Shown piece after piece: positions 1 through 9,826 of a DNA stretch of 64,000 bases. The number at the start of each line of letters is the position of its first letter. The stretch's first letter is position 1. The notes under the pieces are model-generated. The model worked only from the letters and a program-made list of their open reading frames with translations. It did no database searches and was not told the origin of the DNA. Both the position numbers and the translations under genes were made by a program. Origin of the DNA: Lindgomyces ingoldianus (taxonomy: Eukaryota > Ascomycota > Dothideomycetes > Pleosporales > Lindgomycetaceae); NCBI RefSeq assembly GCF_010093535.1, contig NW_022985191.1, positions 517,646 through 581,645 on the forward strand, written 5' to 3'.

Positions 1-579
1 CATACTGTTCGAGCTTATTGCTCGTACTATGTAGCAGCTTTCGTCAAACGTTCCTCCTGTCTCGACAGTAGGTGCGCATATCTGACAAGTTTGTGCAGTA
101 ATAAAAAGGTTAAATGCTGCCTCTAGTTAACACATAAATATAATGTATACTTCTTTTACATATTACTTAACATATTATTATGCAGCATCTTTATTCTTTA
201 GGTTAATTATATAAAGGTAGCTTACTTATCCCTTTTAAGTAAAAACTACTATGTTATGCGTAAGTTTAATTCTTTTACTATTAAACTTAATAAGCTGCTT
301 TTTTACTAAGATAGTTTTACTTTTTATATAAAACTTTACTTTTTATAGTTCTTTTTTTTCTTTTTACATAAAATCTTTTATTATAATGCTTAAAGTGTTG
401 TATAAATGCTTCTAGTTATTTCTAGGGCCTATGTTATACATATAGTGCATATTTGCCTAACCTTTTAAGATATCTAGAAAGATGTCTATGTACTAAGTTT
501 CCTAGATATCTAGCTATTAACATAAATTAATAAAAATTCTTATTTTATTTATAAAAATGTTATATAGTTAACTTATATA

Positions 580-868
580 TGTAACAATCCTTATGAATTG
601 TTCCATCTTGAGTTGCCTGGAACCTCTAGAAGGCCCTTGTATCAGCCCCGACCTTGACCTGGCCCTGACCCCTGCTGTTACCCCTATTCCCTCATGTATT
701 TAGTCGCACCTCGCCCCTGTAGCTAGCTCGGTAGTTTTCTGATATCCTACGTACAAGGCCTATAGGTGTCATTAGTATTCCTAGGTCTCTAAGTCCCCAC
801 GCACTCCTATATGCCTCTAAGTAGATTTATACCGCATTTAGACCCATTGTCTTGCCTGCGCTGTTACA
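580..868. mobile_element. Solo LTR of a retrotransposon
   Basis: A 289-bp segment of normal GC lies inside the AT-rich block. It begins TGTAACA and ends TGTTACA, the inverted TG...CA ends typical of retrotransposon LTRs. The five bases before it are ATATA and the five after it are ATGTA, a target-site duplication differing by one G-to-A transition. No internal domain, primer-binding site or second LTR is seen, so it reads as a solo LTR left by recombination. Its normal composition suggests it arrived after, or escaped, the process that degraded its surroundings. Confidence 0.65.
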
Positions 869-1701
869 ATGTAGTTATTATTTTTTTTTATGCTTTTTAA
901 AATTATATAATTTTGTCTACTAAAAGTTTTTCTTTAGTAGTTTCTTTCTAGGGTGGAAGTTTGTACAGGCTGTAATGTAGTATAGATTGTGCAGGTGGTA
1001 TTAGTAGTGTATACACTACTGCAGGCGGTGGTGTGTACAATTAAGGGTGTAGAGCAGGCGTTAGGTAGAGTAGCATGTATTATTTATATAGTAATTAGTG
1101 TAGTGCTAGCTAAGGTGTAAGAGCAGGTAATGCTAGTATATTTAGTGTTAATAGTAGCATTATGTTTAGTCTGCTTCTATGTAGAGCCTTATATAGTAAT
1201 AAAAGTTACATATAAAGCTTTTTTAGTGTAATTACTTTTTTTTATGCTATATTATATAGCTTCTAGGCTTAGGTACCTTTAGTGCTTAGCTATAGTGTAA
1301 TTCTTTTATTCTCTAGCACTTATATAAGCTCTCTTTTAAACATATAGCTAAGTGCTAAAAAGTCTTATAGTGTCTATTTTTTAAAATTCTTTATATATAC
1401 ACTTAAAAAAGTAGCGCTTTTTTAAGTTATTATGCATAAATTAGTAATTATGTAACTTATATATAATTAAGTTTATAAGCTTATTAAAGCTTTTAACATG
1501 TTAATTTTATTATTTTAGTACTCTAAGCTAGTTTTATTTTATAGTGTTACCTTTAATATCTTTATATTCTTTATAAGTTATTTATATAACTAATAAAAAT
1601 TATTTCTTATTTTTTTTATTATTACATAAAGTTGTTAGTTGCTAATAAAATTTTATTATAATAGTATAGTTAATTACTTTTTTAGTAAATTATATAGGTA
1701 C

Positions 1702-1932
1702 TGCTATTATCTAGCTGCTAGGTTGTGCAGCTTTAATAGCTTTAGTGTGCGCTTTACACTATTTTCTTTTTACTTTATATAGTAGCAGAGCTTACTATAC
1801 AATGTAAAGGATTAATATGCTATTATTTAGCTACTAAGTTGTGCAGCTTTAGTAGCTTTAGTGTGCGTCTTACACTATCTTTTTTTTACTTTATATAGTA
1901 GCAGAGCTTACTATATAATGTAAAGAATTAAT
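1702..1932. repeat. Tandem duplication, two 115-bp units
   Basis: Two units, 1702-1816 and 1818-1932, have period 116 and differ at a handful of positions, mostly transitions. Both carry the string GTTGTGCAGCTTTA and a poly-T run followed by ACTTTATATAGTAGCAGAGC. No function is apparent. Confidence 0.85.
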
Positions 1933-1938
1933 TTACTA

Positions 1939-2062
1939 TTCTAAAAAATAAGTAACTAAATAAAGTACCTTATAAAGTGTAAGTACTCTGCTATTACTTT
2001 TCTTAAAAGATAAGTAATAAAATAAAGTACCTTATAAAGTGTAAGTACTTTATTATTACTTT
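1939..2062. repeat. Tandem duplication, two ~62-bp units
   Basis: Two adjacent copies, about 1939-2000 and 2001-2062, share AAAGTACCTTATAAAGTGTA and end in a CTATTACTTTT-like string. It directly follows the 115-bp duplication, so this end of the AT-rich block is a nested repeat array. Confidence 0.8.
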
Positions 2063-2235
2063 TACTAATTTATAGTTAATTAAATTAACTACTAATTAGT
2101 GTTAAATAGGCTCTAATAGCTAGCTGCTTATAGTATAAGTAGTTAAGTAGTAAAAGTAAGAGTAGTGTACAGTGTGCACAGTGTATAAAGTAGGTAAAGT
2201 AAGGGTAACATATTTCTAGTTCTATTGCTCTTTTC

Positions 2236-2255
2236 TTTCCTCTGTACAGAGGAAA
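2236..2255. repeat. 20-bp perfect palindrome at the edge of the AT-rich block
   Basis: The sequence TTTCCTCTGTACAGAGGAAA is its own reverse complement. It lies within about 20 bp of the point where composition returns to normal, where an element terminus would be expected. Confidence 0.85.
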
Positions 2256-2288
2256 AGGGGGATATCTAGATGTTTGCGCACAGAGGTT

Positions 2289-2336
2289 CGCGCACGAGCA
2301 TCATGTGACAGAGATACGTGGTCCTGCTCGTGCGCG
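2289..2336. repeat. 12-bp inverted repeat (hairpin)
   Basis: CGCGCACGAGCA at 2289-2300 is the exact reverse complement of TGCTCGTGCGCG at 2325-2336, with a 24-base spacer. It is GC-rich and sits between the palindrome and the gene relic. Confidence 0.8.
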
Positions 2337-2380
2337 ATCGCTCGTATCCAGACTGTGACGCTGCTGCTGCGTACAGACAT

Positions 2381-2623
2381 TTAGTCTAGCTCTCTTAATG
2401 CTCTCTTGGTCAACTAGATGTTCAATAAGTTATCCCAAAATGCCGCCGGTGGTTGAGATCCGCTGGAATGGCTGAGGGGCGGCTCTGAATGTTGACGTTT
2501 ACGTGAACTTGGGTGCCGTAGTTCGGGCATATGGGGATTATCGATCGTGGGGGTCTCGGATTCTGCGAGATAGAGAGGTGGATTGAAGGTGGGTGGAGAG
2601 CGGCGCCTATATCGTGCGACCAT
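2381..2623 (-). pseudogene. Relic of a repetitive fungal gene with RIP-like stops
   Basis: The minus strand opens with about 69 codons ending PPAAFWDNLLNI, then TAG, and continues in frame as LTKRALRELD before TAA. I recall the string FWDxLSKIWLTxRALRELDRRN from many repetitive hypothetical proteins of filamentous ascomycetes; this is from memory, not a search. On that alignment the first stop replaces Trp (TGG to TAG) and the second replaces Arg (CGA to TAA), both explained by C-to-T or G-to-A transitions. The reading is then lost into the palindromic boundary. It looks like a truncated, RIP-killed copy, not a working gene. Confidence 0.5.
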
Positions 2624-3611
2624 ATCCCGTGACGTGGAAGAGGGATGGTTGGAGTTCGCGTTGGCTGGGGTTTATGAAAAGGATGAATGAGAACTAATCA
2701 TTGGCACAGGTTGTTGGTTATTGCCAGGTACTCGCCCAACGTGCCAACCCTGTGGGGTTAGGCGCGTTAGGCGAGTATTTCCTGCACCTTGCCTACTTAA
2801 ATAGGAAATATCAACGAATCAGCCCTGCTGATCACTGCTCGTCGAGCATTCTGCGTTCGCTCATCGACGACCATGTAGCACTCAGCGCCGTCATAATACC
2901 CAATTTTGCTGGAGAGCTTTGTAAATAACTGTCCGCTCCTTAGGAAATGAACCCATAAAGACATTCACAGCTTGAAGCGAACACTTCCAGAGGACTTTTT
3001 TATTTACAAATCTTTTTGTCCTTTTGGCAACATGTCGTTATAAACGATATTGGACTAGCTTAGACATCTCCAAATCTGGAGGGTTTTTGAGTTCGAAATG
3101 TCAGCCCCCAAGCCCGCTATTTTGTTGGCACCGGGAAAACTTAGATCCGATTTCTGTCCAAAGTGAACCAGACTACCTGGATTTCTCAAAATGCATAATG
3201 CGGACAAGAAAATTTTTTGTATCTGAAGGCCTTTAGGAAAATATTGCTCCTGCATTCGCTGCACTCTTGTGAATTTTAATGAAGTCGATTTTCTCTGCAA
3301 TCGTAGGTGCTCCATAATTTTTAGCGCCCAGATATATGTGATGCTGCTACCTCACTGCATGCATATATCCTGTGGCTGCCCTCCCAACTCGAAATTGCCT
3401 ACCATCCCGCTATTTTCCTCAAAGCTGTTTTCAGCTTTGTCTTCTCACTATCCCCTTTCTCGAAACCTCTTCTTGTACTGTTGACGCCTCTCAATTTTCA
3501 GCACACCCTTGTTCTAGCTCTGCCTCTTATGTGGTCTTGTCTGAGCTCCAATCTCAATCAAAATAGTTCCGATTTACATAACCCAAGCGAACTTTGTTTA
3601 AACAGCTGGTC
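2624..3611. other. Intergenic, nothing supported
   Basis: Composition is ordinary. Short open frames on both strands have no recognisable motif, codon bias or splice structure. It presumably holds the promoter of the kinase-fold gene at 3612. Confidence 0.6.
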
Positions 3612-4652
3612 ATGGCCAGCAGACCGACGTACGAAATCGGAGCTACTTGGAGCAGCGAGCACAACACAGACGTTAAATTAAATGTCTCTGTAGGCGACAA
3701 GCACTTCCGCATCGACCTTTTCACTACAAATTTTGAGGCCAATCCAAAGCTGCTGAAGGAGTACCTGCTTCATGTTGAACGCTCAGACCCAACGTACATA
3801 CCACCGTCGTTAGAAGATTCTGATGACAATGAATTTGTCGACCCTCTGGAAGAATTCTACGACTGGGCCACGAAACCTTTTGCTGCTCTGTTCCGCGAAA
3901 TCCCGCCTTTAGACCGAGATCGATTGTACACGCTCCAAGACTGTCTATTTCCTGAACAGTTCGTATACACCCTACAGGTGGCTGGCGATGAGTTGGTTCC
4001 GGTCCCGCGCGATGTCAACCCAGATAGTCGTTTGGTTGGTGTGCTACTTCCTGCCTCCAAAACGCTCGACAAGAGTACGCTCCCAGTCTACCGTCCTAAT
4101 GATATCCACGTGCGGCTCAACGACAATGTGGTGGCCTTACCAACGAACCCTTGTAAGGTGTACATTAAGGGAAAGGATGTCTGCTTTTTTAAGCAGATAC
4201 TGGCGGGTGACGTTGGCATGACAGTTACGGAGCTCGCTACCTATACCAAGATTAATGCGGCTAAGCTTGGCGAAGACGTGCGCGTTTCCCGTCTCCTTGG
4301 TGTAGTAGAAGATGAGCACACCTCAAGGATCGTTGGACTGCTGCTGTCGTATATCGATTGCGAGAACATGACACTGTCCTGTGCGGCACAGGCTGGCGAG
4401 CGCGCGTCACACGACAAATGGCTGAAGCAGATAACACATTCTCTAAAAGAGCTTCATGCACGCCAAATCGTCTGGGGAGATGCAAAGCCTGATAACGTTC
4501 TTATCGACATGCATGATGACGCATATTTGGTTGATTTTGGAGGTGGTTACACGCATGGTTGGGTAGATAAGGAGTTAATAAATACTCAAGAAGGCGATTT
4601 GCAGGGTCTTCAGCGTATAGCGGCATATCTCACTGGATTGTCTGTAGGATGA
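3612..4652 (+). CDS. Truncated protein-kinase-fold protein
   Basis: Single-exon gene of 346 residues, starting at the first ATG (MASRPTYEIG). The frame is open a little upstream, but only from a TTG. The C-terminal third carries kinase-like motifs: IVWGDAKPDNVLID near residue 290 aligns with the catalytic loop HRDxKxxN, with the Asp, Lys and Asn kept but His-Arg replaced by Trp-Gly. LVDFGGGYT near 308 matches the DFG metal-binding motif. The protein ends about 38 residues after DFG, so most of the usual C-lobe, including the activation segment and APE, is absent. I recall a fungal family with this same GDAKPDN / DFGGGYT pattern and early end, so the length is probably native. The N-terminal 180 residues are unrecognised. 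Whether it phosphorylates anything is unknown; pseudokinase or small-molecule kinase are both possible. It lies about 1.4 kb from the AT-rich block. Confidence 0.8.
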   Translation: MASRPTYEIGATWSSEHNTDVKLNVSVGDKHFRIDLFTTNFEANPKLLKEYLLHVERSDPTYIPPSLEDSDDNEFVDPLEEFYDWATKPFAALFREIPPLDRDRLYTLQDCLFPEQFVYTLQVAGDELVPVPRDVNPDSRLVGVLLPASKTLDKSTLPVYRPNDIHVRLNDNVVALPTNPCKVYIKGKDVCFFKQILAGDVGMTVTELATYTKINAAKLGEDVRVSRLLGVVEDEHTSRIVGLLLSYIDCENMTLSCAAQAGERASHDKWLKQITHSLKELHARQIVWGDAKPDNVLIDMHDDAYLVDFGGGYTHGWVDKELINTQEGDLQGLQRIAAYLTGLSVG

Positions 4653-5273
4653 CAATGCAAGTTACTTCGAAATTGGGACCTGCCCCGTCCCAGAGATAGA
4701 TAGTCTACTAGAGAATCCGGTGCGGTTGCTAGCGGGATTAAATGGCCAAATGCTTGGTTTAGTCATGAGTTACGGTTATCCTCGCTCTCAATTCGCATAC
4801 TTTCCACGACTATTGTTTCATATCGAACACATCTAGGTTAGCTATATCACAGCTACACCATGTTATTTGCTATGGCTTCATGGGGAAAGAATACCTGTAT
4901 GATTCTCAAACGTTTGAGGGTATAGTTAGCCGCTCTTCGAATCCCCATAGGCGACTACGAGCTCGCATTTTGATGTGCCACTGGCACGAACAAAATTCTG
5001 AAATGTTATGACTCGCTGTTAAACGGCCTTCGTCGTAACAGACACCCACCTAACTTTATTATGTTACGCCGCCGGCACGAATAGCCGTCAATATTAGATA
5101 ATTGGCAACGATCATGTCACCTTGAAGTTGCTTCTTTGAAGCGCCGAGATTGATTAAGATTCTTAGAACCACAGGTTTGCATCAAAAGCTAATTGGACAG
5201 ATACATTTAGACTGGAGGACTGTATCTATCCGTTTCGTGACTGCTCAGAGCTAAAGTGGGCGACAAAAAGCCG

Positions 5274-5280
5274 TATAAAA
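5274..5280 (+). promoter_or_regulatory. TATA box candidate
   Basis: TATAAAA lies in otherwise gene-free sequence, about 170 bases before the ATG of the small candidate gene at 5446. Pyrimidine-rich sequence follows, as in fungal core promoters. Its use is not shown. Confidence 0.4.
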
Positions 5281-5445
5281 GAGAGTGATTCTCCGTAAAT
5301 CTTTCGGCTTCAGAAGAAAGTTGAACTCAGCCTTTCATATCGGTCCGCCTTTCAAGATATCAAAACTTCTCCCAGTATCCATCTAATCCATATCATTGCG
5401 TATTGTCCTCGAGCGCGAATCAATGCCACAACTGGAAGGCAAACT

Positions 5446-5755
5446 ATGTGCGGCCTGGATGGGAGGACTATCACCGATGTTGCCGATTCAAACCTATGCC
5501 CGGATCCTGACTGCTATAAGGCGGACCTTGTGAGGCAGGACTGGCACTGTTACATATGCGATTACGACAACCCTCCCAACACCTCCTACACTGGTCAAAA
5601 TCGGTACCTGTTTTACGGCTAACTGACTACCTGTGGGCATAGTGTCTGCATTTCGCGCTGCAGGTACTCCTGAATACAACCTCACCACGCAAAGATGTCT
5701 TCGAATAATACTCTCTTATCACCTCAAGTCAGATAACAGCTGGATTGTTTATGAA
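5446..5755 (+). CDS. Possible small Cys-containing protein
   Basis: An ATG at 5446 opens a frame reading LCPDPDC then DWHCYICDYDNPPN, a C-x4-C ... W-x-C-x2-C arrangement resembling small fungal zinc-ribbon-like proteins. Unspliced it stops after 56 codons. A 49-nt intron (about 5595-5643: GTCAAA donor, GCTAAC branch site, CATAG acceptor) would remove that stop and extend the protein to about 87 residues, ending SWIVYE. Continuing the first frame past the stop gives another Cys/His cluster, TCGHSVCISRC, so an in-frame stop in a decayed gene is the rival reading. No signal peptide is seen. An overlapping ATG at 5423 opens a different short frame. Confidence 0.3.
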
Positions 5756-7360
5756 TGAGAGTAAAGAGTTTTGTAAAGATGTTTATGCGTTAGAAGGGAA
5801 ATGGAAGCATTTAGGGTTAGCGGATACAGAAACCTTTGGTTCGTTGGTAGAGAACGTTAGCATCTATCCCATCTTGCTGTTCGTGCAGAGTCCTAGTCTC
5901 TCTTAGTTTTGTCTGTTGCGCTGTCCCTCGCACTGCCTTTCGCTTTAAATTTCCTTGCATTTGTCTCTCGTTTCGTTTCTTACCCCTCCCTGTAGCTCTT
6001 ATTCGAAGCAAGTCAACAGCGAAGGCCAACCGTACGCTCCTTCCCAATCCCTTCTAATGCAACGCCGATCATAATGCTCCTTACCAAAAGGATTTCGAGG
6101 TAGACCTGATCTAACGGACTCTGCTTCTTTGTCACAAAGTTGGCCATATGTACAGTAGATCCATGAATGGTTGTTTCAAAGAGAGGAAACTGAGGAATCC
6201 TGCAACTGGTGTTTCGATGGGTGTCTAAATTCGGGCTCGGATGCGAATATCGTAGGAGGGCCATGGCATCGTGGTGAGGCACTGTTCACGATTCGTATCA
6301 CGGAGGCATAGGCAGAGGCTGTGTGACATCGGTGGTGCGGGGTAGAGTGGATAGGGTAATCTAAGTTTGGTAGATGCTGGTGCTAAAGGGGTTAGGATGA
6401 CGGTAGATGTTCTAAAGAAAGACCACAGTCTGAAGCAATTTCGTTCTTTTGGAGCCGGCTTCCTTGAACAAAGCATTGTAGAAAGAATACCAACGAACTG
6501 AGGAATATGGCTGATCGGTTGATGGCCGGGTCCCTTCGAGCTTGTCCATAGCGCAAACACTCTCTTTCCAGCCTACGGTTCCGCGATCCAGCATTATCTT
6601 AACTTCACTAAACGTTAACCGATGGGCGCCCATCAACAAACACGTCATCCGCTCGCCATTACAATAGCGCAAAGAGTCATGATTATGTAACTTCTTCATA
6701 TCATAGCAACTAACGACTACGTACACTAACTGGAGCGCATATTCTGCGCTGCGCAATGCGCATCATGCATGCATGTGCACATCCTCATCAATCGACCGTC
6801 TTTGCATTCTGCCGAGAAGCTGGAGGAAAAAAGGAAAGAAAAAAAGGCTGCTGCATGTATGTGGGATATAGATTGAAAAAAAAATGTTGCGGGGACAACC
6901 GCGGCTATTTGCAACAGCAGTGAAAAGGCCAGCCGAGGCAGGGAAGAGTCTCGCCGAGATTCAGGGCCACAGCTGGTTGGTAGCTAGCTAGGCAAGAGCA
7001 GAAGCAAGTGATAAAGTGAAGGGAAAGCCACAAGCTAGGATTCCTAAACACGTTATTCGCATGAAAAGCATTGTGGATAGTATGTTGTACAAGCGCTAAT
7101 CCCAAAAATGGTAGACTGTAAAAAGAAAATATGCCAAAAATAGAGCGTAAGAATAGAACATGGGGAATCAAGGAAATAGACAGGTATCATAGCAGTACAC
7201 AATGGAAGCGAATGAGAAAAGTAGAGCCATGACGTTAAGACGTGATACCTTCCCTGTAGTGGTTCGCCATACAATTGTCTTCAACCCTAGACCATAAAAA
7301 CGCCGAGTTAAAAACGCCAGAAGCCGACTTTTGAGGAGAGGAATAAAGAGTGCATAAATC
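5756..7360. other. Intergenic, nothing supported
   Basis: About 1.6 kb with only short chance frames on the minus strand and several A-rich runs near 6.83-6.89 kb. It lies downstream of the PH-domain gene and probably holds its 3' untranslated region. The stretch 4653-5273 before the TATA candidate is likewise without a recognisable gene. Confidence 0.5.
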
Positions 7361-9826
7361 TCATACCACGACCGCTCGTGCGAAATCGGGAGGCGGTGGC
7401 GGTAGAGGCATATTAGGTGGAGGCACAGGCGGGGGTAGACCCATCACTGGCATTGACCGTCTGGGAGTAACGCCACGTTGTGTCTGCGCATATACTTGTT
7501 GCCTTAGCGCAGGAATCGAAGGGCTTTGGTAAATATTAGGTGTTGTAGACGCTCGTTTGCCAGGGACAAAAGATGGTGTACTTGCAATGGCTCGTGGAGC
7601 GGCTACGGGCCGAGACGAAGATAAGAAAGGAGCAGGATCCGACCTGATTTGAACACTGGTAGGACGGCGTAAGGATGGTGCCGGTGGCGTGGCCTTCACT
7701 TCGGTTTGCGGCGCAGATGTTGGTGCCACTGCAGGTTTTGCGGAAGCGGTTACGGAGCGATTGACTATGATACCAAGAGGAATGGGCGCGGGGCCAAGGG
7801 AAGAGTAGCGGCGGGGTACAACGACTGAACCATCCGTGTTCTGAGGTCGCACTGGGAATGGTCTAAGGAAAGGTTTAGGGTTCTGCGATAGCCGGTTTAA
7901 ACGAGCAGAAGCTGCGGCAGCCGTTGGCAGACTTCCAATTGTGGATTGAGGGCGTCCTGCCACTGGCGCGGGATCAGGTGCAGGATCTCGCGGAGGCGGT
8001 GAGATAGTGCCATTCCTCGCAGGAGGGGCACTCGAGCTCCTTGCACTCGATCGTATGGGTGCGTGACTGAAACGTGCATTCGTGGGGCGGTTGAGAATTG
8101 TTGACGTCGGGACATTGAGTTCCTGCTCCGGCTTGTTAATCGTCGGTGAGGTGGGGCCGTAAATGGAATGCCGCTGTGGGGTTGGCCACCGTGAGCCAGC
8201 GGATAGAGAGTTGTCTTCATTGGTGATGGGAAGAGGTTGCATGGATCGCCGACGATTCGTGGTGGAGTTGTTGGGGTTCATGTGAAACGATCTGAGGGAC
8301 GTTGCGCTTCGGAGGGGCTCGGTATCAGCGGCGACGAATCCTTCTTTGTGCGGAGAATTTGGAGCCGGCGACGAATTTCGAGACGTGTTCCTTGTAGCAG
8401 TACCTGATACAGATGTTGCATTTGACATGTACGAATATCGCGATCGTTCTCGAAGCTGATCTAGCTGGAGCTGTTCGTGAGAGACTGCTGTTGCAATGGA
8501 GGGTGCTTCGATGGATTTCCGCTTTGCGCCATGCCTCGAGGAATGTAGGCTGGAGGAGTCAGACACGCTCACTGACTTTTCGCTGCGGTCTCCTTCCCAA
8601 TCAGATGCGACAATCTTTGGCGACTCATATTGTGACTGGAGTGGGGAATCAACTGGCGCAAGTTTGCTGATCCGGCTCGGATCACGCTGAACGAGGTATC
8701 GGTGACTTGGACTCTCTCTTAATCTTTTCTCGGGTGTTTCTTCCATAGACTCTGCCAGGGGCTCTTCTCTTGCCTTCATCCCACCAAGAGCGTCAATCTC
8801 TTTCCGGACAGTCGTCATCCACGAATCCATCTCTTCTGCACTTTCTAGCACTAATAAAAAACTTGTCGCAGTTCTCCTAGCACTAGCGTTCTGTAGACGC
8901 AACCGGGACAAAAGCGAGGTCTTCGGGGCCATAGATACAGTTCCATCCTCATTCGCGCTTTGAGATATCTGCAAAACCCAGTGTTTTCCAGGGATTAAGT
9001 CGCACGCAAATGCTGCCGATTCTTTCCCGAGTTGAAGTACCTTCTCGGGCAGTCTGTCAAAGGGTCCTTCTCCCGAGTACTGCAACATAAATCCCGACGT
9101 GACTAAGACGTATACCTTATTTGTTAATTCCGGTACCGGCGGATTCACAACGGAATTAGAGATGAGGCGTCGATGTTGTTTTTCAAGCTTCTTCGTCTCT
9201 GGGATTTGTTCCAGCGTTGCCGAAAGATCACGATGGCTGTCCATCCTCTCCCGAAGTAGGTTGTGTTGTTTCCTTTGGCTTTGGGTTCTCAACAGAACAT
9301 CGGGCGAAAACACACAGGACTGCACTGTAGCATATTTTATCGACTGCGGATAGGCTTGAAATAGAGGTGGAGGATCCCAGTTTAAAGGTTGTCTCCTCAC
9401 GCTCGGGGGTTTTAGAGACATTGGCCTTATCATGGAGCTTGATCGCGACCGATGCGCTTGCTGGACAGACGGAGGGGGGTTTACTCGCAACGACGACTTT
9501 GGAGGTGAAGTAGGGGTAGGTTTTGGTGGTTTTTGTGGCTCCATCGGTACTGCAAGGCCGATTTCTGAATGCCCTCTGGCCTTCTCCACCTTCGGCCGGC
9601 TGAAGAGATTAAACAAAGACATCTTGGATGGAGTGCGCTCAAGTTTGGGTGCAGGTTTAGTCGATGGTGAGTTCGAGGGAGCCATACTTGGTGCCGATGC
9701 GACTACTTGGTCAAGCAGGTTGGCGCTAGAACGGTTGCGCCGCCAGCGAGATGATGAAGTGGCATCGTGAAGAGCGTTACGAGAGGTGCGGCCGGAATTC
9801 AGCCAGGACTTGTCGTCTTGAGCCAT
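7361..9826 (-). CDS. PH-domain protein with long disordered tail
   Basis: Uninterrupted frame of 821 residues starting at ATG 9826 (MAQDDKSWLNSG). Residues about 235-348 look like a pleckstrin-homology fold: KVYVLVTSGFMLQYSGEG opens the first strands, KHWVLQISQS follows, and an amphipathic helix AEEMDSWMTTVRKEI closes it, the place where PH domains carry their conserved Trp. The rest is Ser/Pro/Arg-rich and likely disordered, ending in a proline run (PPPVPPPNMPLPPPPPD) that could bind SH3 or profilin partners. PH domains commonly bind phosphoinositides or proteins at membranes; cortical or signalling function is inferred. I recognise the type as a conserved ascomycete hypothetical protein but cannot name it. 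It is divergently oriented to the gene at 11779. Confidence 0.85.
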   Translation of the reverse strand: MAQDDKSWLNSGRTSRNALHDATSSSRWRRNRSSANLLDQVVASAPSMAPSNSPSTKPAPKLERTPSKMSLFNLFSRPKVEKARGHSEIGLAVPMEPQKPPKPTPTSPPKSSLRVNPPPSVQQAHRSRSSSMIRPMSLKPPSVRRQPLNWDPPPLFQAYPQSIKYATVQSCVFSPDVLLRTQSQRKQHNLLRERMDSHRDLSATLEQIPETKKLEKQHRRLISNSVVNPPVPELTNKVYVLVTSGFMLQYSGEGPFDRLPEKVLQLGKESAAFACDLIPGKHWVLQISQSANEDGTVSMAPKTSLLSRLRLQNASARRTATSFLLVLESAEEMDSWMTTVRKEIDALGGMKAREEPLAESMEETPEKRLRESPSHRYLVQRDPSRISKLAPVDSPLQSQYESPKIVASDWEGDRSEKSVSVSDSSSLHSSRHGAKRKSIEAPSIATAVSHEQLQLDQLRERSRYSYMSNATSVSGTATRNTSRNSSPAPNSPHKEGFVAADTEPLRSATSLRSFHMNPNNSTTNRRRSMQPLPITNEDNSLSAGSRWPTPQRHSIYGPTSPTINKPEQELNVPTSTILNRPTNARFSHAPIRSSARSSSAPPARNGTISPPPRDPAPDPAPVAGRPQSTIGSLPTAAAASARLNRLSQNPKPFLRPFPVRPQNTDGSVVVPRRYSSLGPAPIPLGIIVNRSVTASAKPAVAPTSAPQTEVKATPPAPSLRRPTSVQIRSDPAPFLSSSRPVAAPRAIASTPSFVPGKRASTTPNIYQSPSIPALRQQVYAQTQRGVTPRRSMPVMGLPPPVPPPNMPLPPPPPDFARAVVV

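Larger units (their letters stand above)
97..2220. repeat. AT-rich, probably RIP-degraded repeat block
   Basis: This stretch is strikingly AT- and TpA-rich, with no open reading frame over 60 codons, and it changes abruptly to normal composition near 2.22 kb. In ascomycetes such blocks usually are transposon copies mutated by RIP (C-to-T on both strands); that cause is inferred. It contains two tandem duplications and is interrupted at 580-868 by a GC-normal solo LTR. No transposase or polymerase motif remains that I can read, so the parent element is unknown. Bases 1-96 have ordinary composition and show no feature. Confidence 0.75.
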
